Shown: positions 35,501 to 44,413, numbered from the stretch's first letter. The stretch: 64,000 nt of DNA from Pseudeuparius sepicola (GCA_963920635.1 OY987299.1:124807373-124871372), one strand, 5' to 3'. The notes: generated by a model from the sequence alone, not told the origin. Program-made: numbers and translations.

Positions 35501-38500
35501 GAAAGTGTTCCCATGACGTTTGAATTTATTATTAAAATGAGTTGTAAAATAATAGTCATAATTAATATAGGGTTTTTATTTTATTATGTTCTTTTTTTCG
35601 TATCACTTGGGTAACTTTTCGCACCAAAAATCAATGAGTGACGTCATTAACTGGTTGAGACACATATACCAACGTTATACCCATGGTTAACAGAAAATTC
35701 CTAGGGATTTTGTGGAGAACGTCATCTGACAAAATCACAAGGCCAACGATAAAGACAGGCCACGGCGCTAACGCATAATCGCGTAGTCACGTGACCAACT
35801 TAGTTCTATATAATGAAAGGCATTTTTGGAGATAAGTAGAAAAAACAAATTTCGTAACAATTTGGCAAGTTTTCTTTCATCTATTACATTTACATTTACA
35901 TTTTTTCAAAAATTTCAACCTGCTTCAGCTGTTTTAGGCTGAGAGTTAAACGGCACTGCACTCACAATATTTTAGCACATTCTCAAAAATTGTTGGGACA
36001 TCACCTTCCTTTAGCTTAGGTGATATTCTCTATAGGTATTTTCCTCCCACAACACATTTGTCCACTTTAATTATTGTTTCACTTTCTTGAAAATGTGTTA
36101 GCCACACATACTTAAGGGTTTTTTAGAAATTAAATCTCAGTTGGGATTTGACGAATCCATTTTTGGCAGAAATTTTCATCCCGAGGCAAAACAAATGTTT
36201 GTTATGGCGACACTTTCTTCCTGGCTTTTGTAATATGTATAAATATAATATAAACAGACCCAATATTTGGTATTTAGGTTATTTTTTACGAAATAAAAAT
36301 GAAAACTAACCTCAGTAGGTATACTGTAAATATTCGAGGTTTCAGTTGATCGGCAGCGTGAAAGACCGAATAGAAACCATATCAGGGCGTGGGTCGACAA
36401 CGAAAATCCTCGAGTACGTTACAACACTGATTTATTTCGCACAAGGTGAATGGTGAATACAATAAATACACAAACCCGAACGTGGTAAACGGGAACGGCT
36501 TCCAGCCACCCGGACCGTCTGAGCTCGCGGATCTCCCGTAAGCAGTTCACCCCTCTGTGTCTCAGGCTCCACTGTCCAATACTAATACTGTCCCATGTCC
36601 ATAATAGTCCATTCCGGGTTCCCTATTCTGTGGTTCGGGGGAGAATTCCCTTACAGCGCTCACTCGTCGCGTCGCGTCGGTGCGAGCGGCACGACTCCCA
36701 CCCAGACACCCAGAGGCCATAATAACACCTGGGCGGTTCCCCTCCGCCAGGACACACGCGCACTAGACACAAACTTGTTTCTAAAATATAAACTAAGACG
36801 TTTAAAAACACTTTAAACATTGAAAACTTCTCAAAACCCAAGCTGCCGCTTTCAGTTATGTGACAAATGACATGTAACGTCTGACTAAGATGGTCACGTG
36901 ATTTTTGTGCGCCAGGGCCTGTCTTTATAGTAGGCCTTGACAAAATCAAACAGTTGCGACATACTATATAGAAGAGCACGAAAGGAAGAGAAGTCATCAT
37001 CAGGAACTGGAAGGTAATTATACCGTAAAATGGGGTAAATCAAGACCGAATATCTACCAGTGGTTGTCAACAGTTTGTGGAAGTCCAGAAAACACATAAC
37101 TAGGTAGTGGAAATTAATTTTGAAATTGTAAAATTGGGCAAAATTTTATAATAATACCTACTAGAATCGCAGTTTTTGTACTCCTTACCCGCTAGTCTTT
37201 ATTCACATCGTTGTACAGTAGGAATATGTAAAAATTGGCAAAAGTATTTTATTAACTATTCAGGGTGTTTCAAAATTCACTAGAAAGATTTTAAGACCGT
37301 ATTTTTGAGGTTAATTTTTTTTCCTACAAGTATGTGTCCTGAAATGCATCCTATCAGATCTGCAACGATAATAAGTTTGTTAAGAAAAGTCGGCGGTCTG
37401 TGCTATTCACGGGATTCTTTTGCATTCAACAAAGTTGTGGTTCATGCCCATCTCCCATCTCTGACAACTATTGCCAACTTAGGTCCCAATTTTATTACCG
37501 AAGTCTCCAATTCTGGGTAGGTAGCCATGGAAACCATATGTCTGTAGTATTAATAAGAGGCGCTTTCCGGTATGATGTGTCAAGCTCTGTGTGCTTGAGA
37601 CTCCGTTTTGCTTGTATGCCGTTCACACCCGAACGCAATATAGGATCCAGTTATTATTTTTGTTTTATGTCTATGAATACTTAATTCATAGACATAATTC
37701 ATAGACATTTACCTTAAATTTACGATGCAAATGCTATAATTTGCAAATAGAAATGGAAAAAATGTTGATAGTGAAGTTACAGTAAGTTATATTTTTCGTT
37801 AATTAGCGTTGAGTCTGCAAGAGAATCAAGCGAATTCCATAAAACAGTAAACTGACAATCAATGATTCTACTGCGCAACTCGGGGCGTCACATACCTAAT
37901 AAACGGCTGATGCTCGAGGGGGCAGGGGGGAGGAAAAAAGAGCAACTCTGGAGCATCAAGCTCAAACATATACCCGAAAGAATGAAATGGAAGTGGAGTA
38001 CTCCTGAGTAGCTCTGGAGTGCTCTAACTGTAATACCCGAAAGCGACTAAGATTACCAGAAAACAAAAAAACGGAAATAACCTCATTCTTAAAAAAACAA
38101 AATGCGAATATATCGCTGAAATTATTATTACCTATTCAGGGTAAAAATTCGGTTCCGAACAACTCTTCCCAATAACTTTTTTCGATTACTCTAGCGGACC
38201 AAAATATTGAATATTGGTCGTAGCAGGCTCATCGAGTTCTATAACTGTGCCAAGTTTGACATTTCTATCTTCTTCATCTAGATGTACAATGTGACACACT
38301 TAAGATAAAAATCACGCGATAAAAAATAAGCACACAGTTGCAGAAATTTCTAAAGCTTCTGCAGTTCGCAAAAATAAGTTAAAATAGTCACCATTTTTCC
38401 AGATACAGCTACCAAATGTAATAACTTTGTGTATCTTGTTTAACCTATGGGAGAACCTTATCAACCAAATGATCACTTAAATCCAATCTCTGGTATCCGT

Positions 38501-38772
38501 TTCTGAGGCACATATACACATACTCATATTATCACAGTACACGCCACACCTGGTATCGTGGTAATAAACAATAATTAACATTTGAATAATCAATTAAGCA
38601 TTATTGGAACTCACCATTCTGAGAAGACGCCACTGACGAAACAACACACGCGAACACCAGTAATGCCCCACCGACAAAATTCATGTTACGACGGAAATCC
38701 GAAACGCAGAACACCTCGTCGGTGGAGTATATTGGCACTGAATTATCACTCGATCTTGCAATGGTCCGTAAC
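8001..38772 (-). CDS. K+-dependent-type Na+/Ca2+ exchanger (NCKX/SLC24 family), seven coding exons
   Basis: This is an antiporter that moves Ca2+ against Na+ (in most members with K+) across a membrane. Joining exons from the ATG at 38684 gives 1698 nt, or 565 residues plus stop, within the usual family length. Order along the protein: a hydrophobic signal peptide at residues 1-20; a short lumenal or extracellular part with sequons N23-E-T and N66-E-S; TM1 at about 98-121 ending AIVCDSYFLP; alpha-1 repeat at 138-190 with TSCPELFTNVIG (E153); a cytosolic loop at about 250-390; alpha-2 repeat at 427-490 with FLAAGGSLPES and SNSLGAN; then C-terminal TMs. In NCKX2 the alpha-2 residues Asp548 and Asp575 bind Ca2+ and K+. 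The aligned residues here are Glu450 and Asn477, and the conserved GDMAVSN Asp is Ser464. The first exon is open upstream of the ATG and starts in phase 2, so a further 5' exon is possible. Confidence 0.92.
8318..9467 (-). other. NCKX intron 6
   Basis: The intron starts GTAAGA at 9467 and ends in the T tract before 8317. It is AT-rich, and I see nothing else in it. Confidence 0.85.
9468..9569 (-). CDS. NCKX exon 6 (alpha-2 core)
   Basis: A 102-nt exon with acceptor TTTCAG and donor GTAAGA, both junctions in phase 1. It encodes NVFGIPDAVLGLTFLAAGG followed by SLPESISITIMSRRG, the core of the second ion-binding repeat. The family's usual S-x-P-D is S-L-P-E here. Confidence 0.94.
9922..10041. 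repeat. Foldback hairpin of about 120 bp in NCKX intron 5
   Basis: GTACC, GCACTGAAGTTC and GACTCATGTGG on the left recur as reverse complements on the right in the matching order, so arms of about 45 bp fold over a GC-richer loop. It may be a small MITE, and the transcript could form a long hairpin. Confidence 0.7.
10409..10445. repeat. Perfect 16-bp stem, 5-nt loop hairpin
   Basis: AAATCGTACAATAATG and CATTATTGTACGATTT flank the loop TAGCC with no mismatch. It sits in NCKX intron 5 and its function is unknown. Confidence 0.75.
11208..11790. mobile_element. TA-flanked MITE abutting the NCKX exon 5 splice donor
   Basis: TA-CAAAAAGAAAGTTAGCGGC on the left is mirrored by GCCGCTAACTTTCTTTTTG-TA on the right. 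The arms stay alike for about 150 bp, through the AGAAGGTAGAC stretch up to CCCCTTA. The right end stops 15 bp from the first base of the intron (11805). No coding frame is present. Confidence 0.85.
11806..12502 (-). CDS. NCKX exon 5 (cytosolic loop, residues 195-427)
   Basis: Acceptor TTGCAG before CCTATACAG, donor ATTG/GTAAGT. This 697-nt exon begins in phase 0 and ends one base into Gly427. It encodes DWWPVTRDVIMYIIAVTLLV (TM), a second span, the long hydrophilic loop with KDDPHHIRVS and EIQEEIERSM, then TMs ending SWMLSYIG. The loop is the least conserved part of the family and typically cytosolic. Confidence 0.94.
12564..12734 (-). CDS. NCKX exon 4 (alpha-1 repeat, residues 138-194)
   Basis: The acceptor TTTGCAG precedes GACGTAGC, and the donor is CAA/GTAAGT. 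This 171-nt exon is exactly 57 codons, phase 0 at both ends. It encodes the first ion-binding repeat, with TSCPELFTNVIG and GIGTIVGSSLFNALG. The key Glu of the family is kept (E153). The intron to exon 5 is only 61 bp (12503-12563). Confidence 0.95.
13857..13864 (+). promoter_or_regulatory. TATA box of the hAT relic
   Basis: TATATAAG sits in a GC-rich stretch (GGCGCCGCGGCGCG just downstream), about 190 bp before the ATG at 14053. It is placed where a transposase promoter would be. This is inference from motif and position. Confidence 0.45.
14053..14485 (+). pseudogene. hAT transposase deletion relic (N-terminus joined to C-terminal dimerisation domain)
   Basis: An ATG at 14053 opens a lysine-rich frame (MEGKKRKGDKPKG, then DYWKKWCSQ) that stops at 14218. 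In the next frame, to 14485, lies the hAT C-terminal dimerisation region: ILATIPVSTATPERSFSSLR, NRLNGLALMNIHY and a C-terminal FKRKSRRFLL. The A-T-x-x-E-R-x-F-S signature is typical of hAT (ZMYM1-like) transposases. The catalytic middle is missing and the parts are out of frame, so this is an internally deleted, non-autonomous copy. A hAT-like end (reverse complement reads GCGTAGCCAGGATTTAG) follows at about 14655-14680. Confidence 0.8.
14743..16332. mobile_element. Foldback element with subterminal palindromic minisatellites, TA-flanked
   Basis: TA-CGAAAGCGTAGAAGGGC on the left mirrors GCCCTTCTACGCTTTCG-TA on the right. Inside each end lie arrays of the palindromic motif ATAATTTCGTA...TACGAAATTAT: about 3 units near 14780-14850 and about 10 near 16002-16305. 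The interior (15100-15330) has a diverged inverse copy at 29440-29700. No transposase is seen. Confidence 0.8.
16002..16308. repeat. 30-bp palindromic minisatellite, about 10 units
   Basis: TTCGTAGAAA recurs every 30 bp (16041, 16071 and on). Each unit is self-complementary, so open frames appear on both strands (NFVEKYEIIH repeats on plus). These are not genes. Confidence 0.92.
16597..16623. repeat. 11-bp stem hairpin
   Basis: CACAGCTTACT and AGTAAGCTGTG flank the loop GTTAG without mismatch. No T tract follows and its function is unknown. Confidence 0.5.
16757..18026. mobile_element. TA-flanked TIR element, GAGGAAGAGACC ends
   Basis: TA-GAGGAAGAGACCCAAATTTG on the left mirrors CAAATTTTGGTCTCTTCCTC-TA on the right. 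Short repeats of CTAATTTGAGACAG type lie inside. It resembles the element at 28064-28956 in its ends (GAGGAA...ACCC). No transposase frame is seen. Confidence 0.8.
17500..17528. repeat. AT dinucleotide microsatellite
   Basis: An uninterrupted run of AT about 28 bp long inside the preceding element. Confidence 0.9.
18170..19205. mobile_element. Non-autonomous hAT-type element with perfect 8-bp target duplication
   Basis: Inverted ends CAGGGACTCTTTAAACTAAG and the complementary CTTATTTTAAAGAGTCCCTG are followed inside by GGGACCCAGCA on both arms. TTCTTGAC is duplicated exactly at 18162-18169 and 19206-19213. CAGGG ends with 8-bp duplications point to the hAT superfamily. No transposase is encoded. 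Confidence 0.9.
19420..20104 (+). pseudogene. THAP-domain (P-element-like) transposase relic
   Basis: Two exon-like blocks join in phase: 19420-19479 (donor CGA/GTAAGT) and 19768-20104 (acceptor TTTTACAG, donor ATAG/GTAGGT). The joined peptide contains RRFPQDPR followed by WIPAIQRKD, which matches the middle of a THAP domain (F-P-x-D-P ... W-x-x-A-I-x-R). Further on, KKPKGRRYTL recalls the segment just before the catalytic part of THAP9/P-element transposases. An in-frame TAG at 19975-19977 and the loss of everything downstream show that it is dead. The paired N-terminal zinc cysteines are not visible. Family assignment is from memory of the motifs. Confidence 0.55.
20227..20251. repeat. 10-bp stem hairpin
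   Basis: TATCCGCCAA and TTGGCGGATA flank the loop AACAC. It lies just before the nested element at 20261. Confidence 0.6.
20261..22336. mobile_element. Nested TA-flanked element with CACAG ends
   Basis: TA-CACAGCAACAAATG on the left and CATTTTTTACTGTG-TA on the right match at 12 of 14 positions. The subterminal regions are rich in TTACATAA / TTATGTAA motifs on both sides. No clear coding sequence. The ends are short, so the boundaries are less certain. Confidence 0.5.
22487..22739 (-). CDS. NCKX exon 3 (residues 53-137, includes TM1)
   Basis: Acceptor TTTTCCAG, donor CCG/GTAAGT, 253 nt. It encodes RHVPFARSTLVAVNES (sequon N66), EEQLCPSSVEDFPPF, and then TM1 ending IVCDSYFLPTMERLCEAFDL. The C-x-x-x-x-x-x-F-P and V-C-D-x-Y-F-x-P patterns are typical of the NCKX N-terminal half. 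The exon is markedly GC-rich compared with its flanks. Confidence 0.94.
23968..24048 (+). pseudogene. N-terminal stub of an IS630/Tc1-type DDE transposase
   Basis: An ATG opens 26 codons beginning MSKQRRTLHSQAREIIANVI, then a stop. The R-x-x-L-x-S-Q-A-R-E-I-I pattern resembles the N-terminus of insect DDE transposases of the IS630-Tc1-mariner group. The rest is missing, consistent with a deletion derivative. Assignment from memory. Confidence 0.35.
24836..24865. mobile_element. 30-bp palindromic micro-insertion with 7-bp target duplication
   Basis: CACAGACCTATATAG followed by CTATATATGTCTGTG forms a near-perfect palindrome. It is flanked by GTATTAT on both sides. The other copy of family E (near 4330) has a single version of this site without the insert, so it is an insertion. 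Confidence 0.8.
25250..26242. mobile_element. Large palindromic element, CAGGGTGATTC end at right
   Basis: Sequences from about 25255 to 25707 recur inverted from about 25730 to 26090, around a centre near 25718 (for example GGGGCGACGTTTCG and CGAAACGTCGCCCC). Only the right end (GAATCACCCTG-TA) is clear. It ends 10 bp before the next exon, so the element supplies the acceptor's surroundings. Confidence 0.75.
26253..26554 (+). pseudogene. Odorant-binding protein (PBP/GOBP family), C-terminal exons only
   Basis: Odorant-binding proteins are small secreted carriers of hydrophobic ligands with six conserved cysteines. Exon 26253-26358 (acceptor TATTTTAG, donor A/GTAAAT) encodes LDEDTGEVDVEGAAAMLPDD and ends RECGTQ, with the fourth Cys. 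Exon 26430 onward (acceptor TTTTCAG) encodes KGATLCETAWLTNKCYAAKK. The spacing C5-x8-C6 is the family hallmark. Phases match, giving Lys at the junction. After KPK the frame can read on through IENVPSSTE to a TAA at 26552. Exons for the signal peptide and Cys1-3 were not found. It lies inside a transposon, so I call it a captured fragment rather than a working gene. Confidence 0.72.
27691..29254. mobile_element. Family A element, CAGTGTGTCCCAATTTG ends
   Basis: Ends TA-CAGTGTGTTCCAATTTG and CAAATTGGGACACACTATG-TA are inverted repeats, and the arms remain similar for hundreds of bases (GAACTATATGAAGG and its complement). Two further copies lie at 47605-51605 and 49243-49985. It is interrupted by the element at 28064. 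No transposase frame. Confidence 0.8.
28064..28956. mobile_element. TA-flanked TIR element nested in family A
   Basis: TA-GAGGAAAGTACCCTAATATG on the left mirrors CATATTAGGGTACTTTCCTC-TA on the right. Motifs such as CTAATATGAGAC repeat inside. Non-coding. Confidence 0.85.
29255..29962. repeat. Diverged copy of foldback interior; otherwise nothing
   Basis: 29440-29700 is a diverged inverse copy of 15100-15330 (for example TGGCACTTCCCTGACCGCCA against its complement). The rest of the stretch shows no gene. Confidence 0.5.
29963..30050 (-). CDS. NCKX exon 2 (residues 24-53)
   Basis: Acceptor TGCTTTCAG, donor AG/GTGAG. The 88-nt exon runs phase 1 to phase 2 and has one stop-free frame, TSLVKNLRHFVTKKDGDFVA, then LESFHRGRR. 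It links the signal-peptide exon to exon 3 with exact phase agreement on both sides and completes the N-E-T sequon. There is no strong family motif here, so support is from splicing and frame. Confidence 0.8.
30051..33141. other. NCKX intron 1, left part; no gene seen
   Basis: AT-rich, with a CAGGGTG-type MITE end at about 31995-32005 (CACCCTGTATA). No supported exon or RNA gene. Confidence 0.5.
33142..33994. mobile_element. Giant palindrome, arms of about 415 bp, 26-bp spacer
   Basis: The arms (about 33142-33558 and 33585-33994) are nearly perfect reverse complements. Landmarks on the left such as GGCATCCGCGTCACCATAGC return on the right as GCTATGGTGACGCGGATGCC. The ends read TTTTTCTACTCCTATG. 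A single arm is present at about 54829-55240. No coding sequence. Confidence 0.9.
34370..34490. repeat. Cluster of ATACGGTCT / CCGTAT motifs
   Basis: CATACGGTCTG, GACCGTATAC, GGCCGTATAG and CATATACGGGC recur irregularly in both orientations within 120 bp, just before the next minisatellite. Confidence 0.6.
34541..34680. repeat. 22-23-bp minisatellite, CCCAATTTGA core
   Basis: CCCAATTTGAAGTTG and CCCAATTTGATATTG alternate about six times. It creates a repetitive minus-strand frame (KLGI...NFKLGI) that is not a gene. Confidence 0.85.
35738..36939. mobile_element. 1.2-kb TIR element with 9-bp target duplication, copy 1
   Basis: Ends CAAGGCCAACGATAAAGACA and, inverted, CAAGGCCTACTATAAAGACA extend through CAGGCC to CACGTGACCA, about 60 bp. 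ACAAAATCA is duplicated exactly at 35729-35737 and 36940-36948. Nine-base duplications with long TIRs suggest a Mutator-like origin. A GC-rich interior (36480-36760) is shared with copy 2 but holds no recognisable transposase. Confidence 0.9.
36949..38614. other. NCKX intron 1, right part; no gene seen
   Basis: A CAGGGTGTTTC-type MITE end lies at about 37261. No supported exon. Confidence 0.5.
38615..38772 (-). CDS. NCKX exon 1 (signal peptide); ATG at 38684
   Basis: The acceptor GTTACAG precedes 38772 and the donor AATG/GTGAGT ends it. From the ATG at 38684 it encodes MNFVGGALLVFACVVSSVAS then SQN, a good cleavable signal peptide, as many NCKX proteins have. The 29 codons before the ATG are also open, so an upstream coding exon or a spliced 5' UTR exon is likely. 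It was too short to stand out as an open frame; it is supported by the exact phase fit with exon 2. Confidence 0.75.
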
Positions 38773-40283
38773 CTGTAACAAAAGAACGATTGATTAGATA
38801 GGGAAATCGCGAGATAATGTAGAATTTAGCGAATCACGACAACGCTTCTAGGTAGGCTTTTATTATTTATTATTCGATGAAAAGCCCTCAGGATGAGATG
38901 AAGAGGTTTCGTCCGTGCTGGCTTGCGAATAAGTAATTAAGGACGTACTCGTGGCTATCTCAACGAGTTTAGATAATATGGCAATATTTTGCTATCCACC
39001 TCATCTCTTGCCCGAGTTAAAGATATCCGATTTCGATCGATTCAGGATAATCCGAAAAGTTTGCTAGCTTCATGTGGAGAGTTTAACTCTAATAAATAAA
39101 CGGCTTATAACTTCAATGAAATATAAGTATGTTATTTTGTTCATCAGATACATCATCATAAGGCAAAAATTTTTGGTTTTTATTTAAAGTTTGGGTTTGT
39201 GCTTATACTAGGATAAAAAAATAACGTATTCAGAAGCAGTCGCGTGACTTGAAGTCCCGGTAAAATTTATTTGACATAAGGTAGGATAGTTAGATACGAT
39301 TGAACTAAGATTATTTTTTCTAGATTGAATAGCGACTGTTGAATTTGCTGAATCGGATGATTAGATCTCGTCGTACACAATCTTAAACCAAGGGTTAGAT
39401 AGGAAAATGTGTAAAAATCTGCAAACTATGGAACGATGCAATGTTATTAGGTCAATGGCAGTTGTCTTGTTCCAAATAAATACTTAGAACAGTCAAGGTT
39501 TAATATATAGGTACAGGGCATCCCAGATAAGATTAATGGTATTATTAAAAACTTATTTATCAAAAGCATAGATAGGTAGTCATTTCTAACTGGTGAATAT
39601 TCCTACATAACTTATTTATTCTTACCTACATTATGCAGCAGATGTCGAAGATGCTAGTCGAAGTTCAAAAACAAAATACAAATTTTTACGCATTACTTTA
39701 GGTTTTCACAATATTTAGTCAACTGTCACTGTTTGTTTCTGTATGTAGAACTTCCGTAAATTAAATGTCTATCTATGGAAAATAATAATAAAATATTTTC
39801 ACGAAATAATTGCTTCGTGATAAAGAGTTCGTTCGTTGAAGGTTAGAACAGTTTACCTAGTACCTATAAGATAAATACATACACGCACTTGGGAAAAAAT
39901 GCAAACTGCCTTGTCGATAAGAACGTTACTTGTAATCCAATAGAGTGCTGAAGACCATTTTATTACATTAATATTTCTTTTCTTTTCATGTTTTAAACTG
40001 GAAAAAAATTATGTGCAAACTTATAAGTCTATCAGAAGTTCCACAATAGAAGACTTCATATAATTATTAATGGCACCTCTCAAACTATTTTCTCCGAAAG
40101 CTAGATTAAGTACAGAGAATATATTTTTGCTACGACCCCTTTGAAAAAATATCGGTTTAGTGCACGGCCACACATAAGGCGGACGGCGGACCGGAGAGCA
40201 GAGCGGAAAGCGGAGAGTAGTGCGGATAGTGTCCACACAGTCCGCGGATTGTGAGAGCTTTGAAAGGCGTATGGCGCAAAGTA
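38773..40283. other. Upstream of NCKX exon 1; nothing assigned
   Basis: If 38615-38772 is the first coding exon, its 5' UTR exon or promoter would lie beyond here, but I see no convincing candidate. A purine-rich GCGGAGAG-type stretch is at about 40180-40230. Confidence 0.4.
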
Positions 40284-41075
40284 GGCCAGGGAAATTACGG
40301 TAAAAAATAACGAAACCTAGACAAAATTCATAACCGCATTTTTATAATGCCATCACAAAATATTGGTAAAAAACAAACGCGTGTGGACGTTTTTTAGAAA
40401 AATACATTTTCTTGATGTAATAAAGACGGCATAAATATTAACTGCGAATTTTAAGCTGCATTTATTAGTAAGTAAGGTATGTATATAAAGTTGAGATTGA
40501 TAAATTTAACAAATTACGTTTGCGCAAGTATCCGAATGATGTAAAAATGACATTTTGCGTAATATTTTGTTGGGCAAAAATATTAACTGCGTTTTTATTA
40601 TTTATAATTACCTTAAGAATCAAGTATTAACAGTTTGTTCTGAAATTAAACATATTGTTTCGCCGGAAATCGCATTTTAAAGAAATTTGAAGCTGCCTTT
40701 GAGAGCAAAATTATTAACTGGCTGATTTTTGTTAAACTTTGTAAGTGGTGTAAGTTTTGCTAAATTTTTTGAAATTAAACAAAAATTGGTAACGGAAGTA
40801 TTTTTTCTTTAAAAATAAATATTAATCGATCGATTGCCAAACAGGCAGGGCGTTTTTCTATAAAAGGCGTGGCTAGAGTGGTCACTACTGAAAAAGTCAG
40901 GCATTATAGACGCTTAATGAAACTGTATATTCTTTAGTTTTTTTATGGGAAAACAATATTTTTTCTTGCCCACAAAAAAGTTATGTTGTAAAAAGGTAAA
41001 CAATGACAAGTGACAGTTGACGTAGTGATGTAGTATATGTATATGATTCAATGCAGTTAGGTATATTGTAAAACG
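40284..41075 (-). mobile_element. Truncated inverse copy of family C
   Basis: TA-GGCCAGGGAAATTACGG and the following 500 bp are the reverse complement of about 2890-3424. A shorter block to 41075 matches the 131-bp units. The other end is missing. Confidence 0.75.
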
Positions 41076-41877
41076 TGTATAGTAATTCCTACCCTGTTAG
41101 ATGTTAATTGGCGAGCGGTATTATACAGGGTGGACTACAAGTTTTTATTTTAGTGTGAGTCTAAGGATGTAACGGAGACACAGGGTATAGTTTAACAAGT
41201 TTATTAAGAATAAAAAATGAGATAGTACATTAATTTACTAAAATACAGTTTAAGAGGAAGTTTAAAAACATGTGCAATAATTAAATAATGAGTAATGGTA
41301 ATAAATCTATGATTTCGCACAACGCTACTTAAGATATCCGAAATATGAACCCTTTTCATGTAACACAATCCCAACGTTTTAAAAGTAGGTACACTGTTAT
41401 ACAAGAGAATTTAAAATAGGACGCAAACAATATGTCAAAATGGCACAAACACATAAACTATGGCATAAAATGACAAACCTTCAGATTAAAGTACAAGAAT
41501 TTCAAAAGATTCCCAAATAGCATAAAATTAATTGATTATTTTGTATAACAATAATTGACCCAGTACAAAATTGACATAAACTGTCACCTTACTTAAGCTT
41601 GTAGCATAAAATTCAATTCAATTAAAAGGTAAACTCTTGCAAGCAATACCAAAATAATATGGCTCAAAATTCAGAATAATCGTACGACATGAATAGAAGT
41701 TCTTAATTAGCATAAAGACTAGATAAAATACTCATTACCTCAATTGGCATAACTGCAAATAAGTTTACAAAAATCAATAAATAGCTAGTTTACGGCTGTG
41801 TAGTTTTACTTAGTAGATAAAATAACGAGTTTTGCAGCCAGAAAGGTATATATTAACTTCTTTTTATAATACCAAGC

Positions 41878-41905
41878 TTTCGGTCTACTTCGTGACCTTC
41901 ATCAG
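41878..41905 (-). ncRNA. Hammerhead ribozyme-like core, left arm
   Basis: The inverse of the right-arm motif: CTGATGA, stem GGTC/GACC, GAAA on the minus strand. See the right-arm copy. Confidence 0.55.
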
Positions 41906-42363
41906 GGCTAGAATTTTTTTTTAAATTATTAGAAAATATTGAGAAAAAGTTGAAATTTTACTCACAATTATGTTGAAGTTTTTTACCAATATTAAAACCA
42001 GATAGATTTTAGGTTTAAAAGGGCCAGAAAAAGGTTTTTACATCATTTCGTGTGAAAATTTATACCGTCAATTTTGTTTGTAATTGTTAACCTTAGTTGG
42101 TATAAGGTTATGTTACAACATTCTGGAAATCCAAATTTTTATATAATTATTATAAGATATACGAGTTACAATGAAATATTAATAGATGTATTGTTATTAG
42201 AATTATTTAAAGATAAAATAAAACAGTATATGCCACTTAAATCTTTAATGTCTGTTTTTTTATTAATTGACTTGTTATCATTATTAATTTCAACCATTTC
42301 AAGAAATAACCTTTTATTAAGATTTTTTTCCCTGTGTAATATTGAAACATTGTCAAATTTAAA

Positions 42364-44033
42364 ATGATGACCTGTTATTATCTGATGGAAATTTTTATAA
42401 GAAAGTTAACCAGGGATCCAACTTTATCAACACAAAATTGTGCAAATCAACTAATTAAAAATTTAGTTAGAGATAACATGATTGATGCTAATTTTGCTAA
42501 AAAACTTATGACTTATAACTCTACATGCCCAAAATTTTACGGTTTACCCAAAAGACACAAACCTAATTTATCTCTTAGACCTATAATTTCCTGTATTGAA
42601 TCACCTAATAATAAAATCACCGACTTAATATGTGATATTTTGACACGTTCTTACAATAAATCTAATGATTACTATATTAAAGATTCTTTTGAATTTGCAG
42701 AATTTATTAATAACAAACAAATCCCTAATTATCATGTTCTTATTAGTCTTGATGTTAAATCTCTTTTCACTAACATTCCAATAAATTTAATTGTTAACAG
42801 TATTAACAAACATTGGGACAATATTGAAGATAATTGTACAATCAACAAAGAAAAATTTATTGATATTTTGAATTTTATTTTTAACTCTAACCATTTTTCT
42901 TTTAACAATCAATATTACAAGCAAATTTTTGGTACACCTATGGGTAACTCAATTTCTCCTATTATTGCGCAGTATGTTATGGATGATTTATTAGATTACT
43001 GTATTTCAAGACTTTCATATAACGTTATTTTTCTAAAAAAATATGTAGATGATATTATATGTTGTATACCTTTCAATAAAATTGAAGAAACTTTAGATAT
43101 CTTCAACAATTATAATCAATATTTACAATTTACAATAGAAATGGAAACAAACAACACTATTCCTTTTTTGGACACTAAAATTATTAAACTTGCTAATAAC
43201 ACTCTAATTACTGATTGGTATATCAAACCGACTAACTCTAATAGATACTTAAATTATCATTCTTATCATAGCAATAAAATGAAAACGAATCTTGCGTCTT
43301 GGCTTTAAAAAATAGAATAATGAAACTAGTTCATCCAACTTTACTGCATAATAATTTAGTCAAAATTAAATCTATATTTTTGGATAATTCTTACCCCGAA
43401 AAATTCCTTAACAAATTACTTTTCAATACACGTCCCCACGAAATTTCAAATAATGTTTATAATAATGATAATAATGATAATATTACTGCAATTCCAGAGG
43501 TTGATAATATTCCTGATCATTTCTTTTGTAGGTCATTACCTTATATTAAAGAACTTACCCCTAAAATAACTAAAATTTTTAAAAATGAAAATGTTAAAAT
43601 AGCTCTAAAAAATGTTAAATCGATTGGAAGTTTATACACAAAATTAAAAGATAAGACACCTATAATTAACCAATCTAATGTTGTTTATTCAATACCTTGT
43701 AACAACTGTAATAATTCATATATTGGTCAAACATCACAAAATTTAAAAAATAGAATTTCAGGACATAAAAGTGATGTCAAATTACAAAAAACTACTACTG
43801 CATTAAGTGAACATGCTTTTATAACAGGTCATCATTTTAAATTTGACAATGTTTCAATATTATATAGGGAAAAAAATCTTAATAAAGGGTTATTTCTTGA
43901 AATGGTTGAAATTAATAATGATAACAAGTCAATTAATAAAAAAACAGACATCAAAGATTTAAGTTCCATATACTGTTTTATTTTATCTTTAAATAATTCT
44001 AATAACAATACATCTATTAATATTTCATTGTAA
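42364..44033 (+). pseudogene. Penelope-type reverse transcriptase plus GIY-YIG endonuclease, 5' truncated and frameshifted
   Basis: The first frame (42364-43308) carries KFYGLPKRHKP, LISLDVKSLFTNIP (first catalytic Asp, residue 130), FGTPMGNSISP and KKYVDDIICC (YVDD at 227-230), the RT signatures of Penelope-like elements. A one-base shift near 43300-43308 moves to the second frame (to 44033), which has VVYSIPC-NNC-NSYIGQT, then R, H and a late E in LFLEMVEI, the GIY-YIG endonuclease pattern. The N-terminal part of RT is missing. The protein would copy RNA into nicked DNA. This copy is not functional as it stands. Confidence 0.92.
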
Positions 44034-44413
44034 CTCTTATATCTTATAATAATTATATAAAAATTTGGATTTCCAGAATGTTGTAACATAACCTTATATC
44101 AACTAAGGTTATTTCTAACCTTGTATCACACCAAGTTTTCTGACACTTTTTGATGATAACCTAAAAAACATTTTTTCTTATTGTAAATTTATCTTTTGTT
44201 TTTTGAAACTAAATTACCTTGTTAACAAAAAACAATTACAAACAAAATTGACGGTATAAATTTTCACACGAAATTATGTAAAAACCTTTTTCTGGCCCTT
44301 TTAAACCTAAAATCTATCTGGTTTTAATATTGGTAAAAAACTTCAACATAATTGTGAGTAAAATTTCAACTTTTTCTCAATATTTTCTAATAATTTAAAA
44401 AAAAATTCTAGCC

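Noticed and set aside
36595..37000. GC-rich open frames on both strands, similar to 52894-53315
   Set aside because: Inside the two copies of the 9-bp-duplication element; indels between the copies break the frames, so no coding constraint is evident.
42074..42367. Plus-strand frame upstream of the reverse transcriptase
   Set aside because: It is the antisense of the element's own 3' end in the inverted arm.
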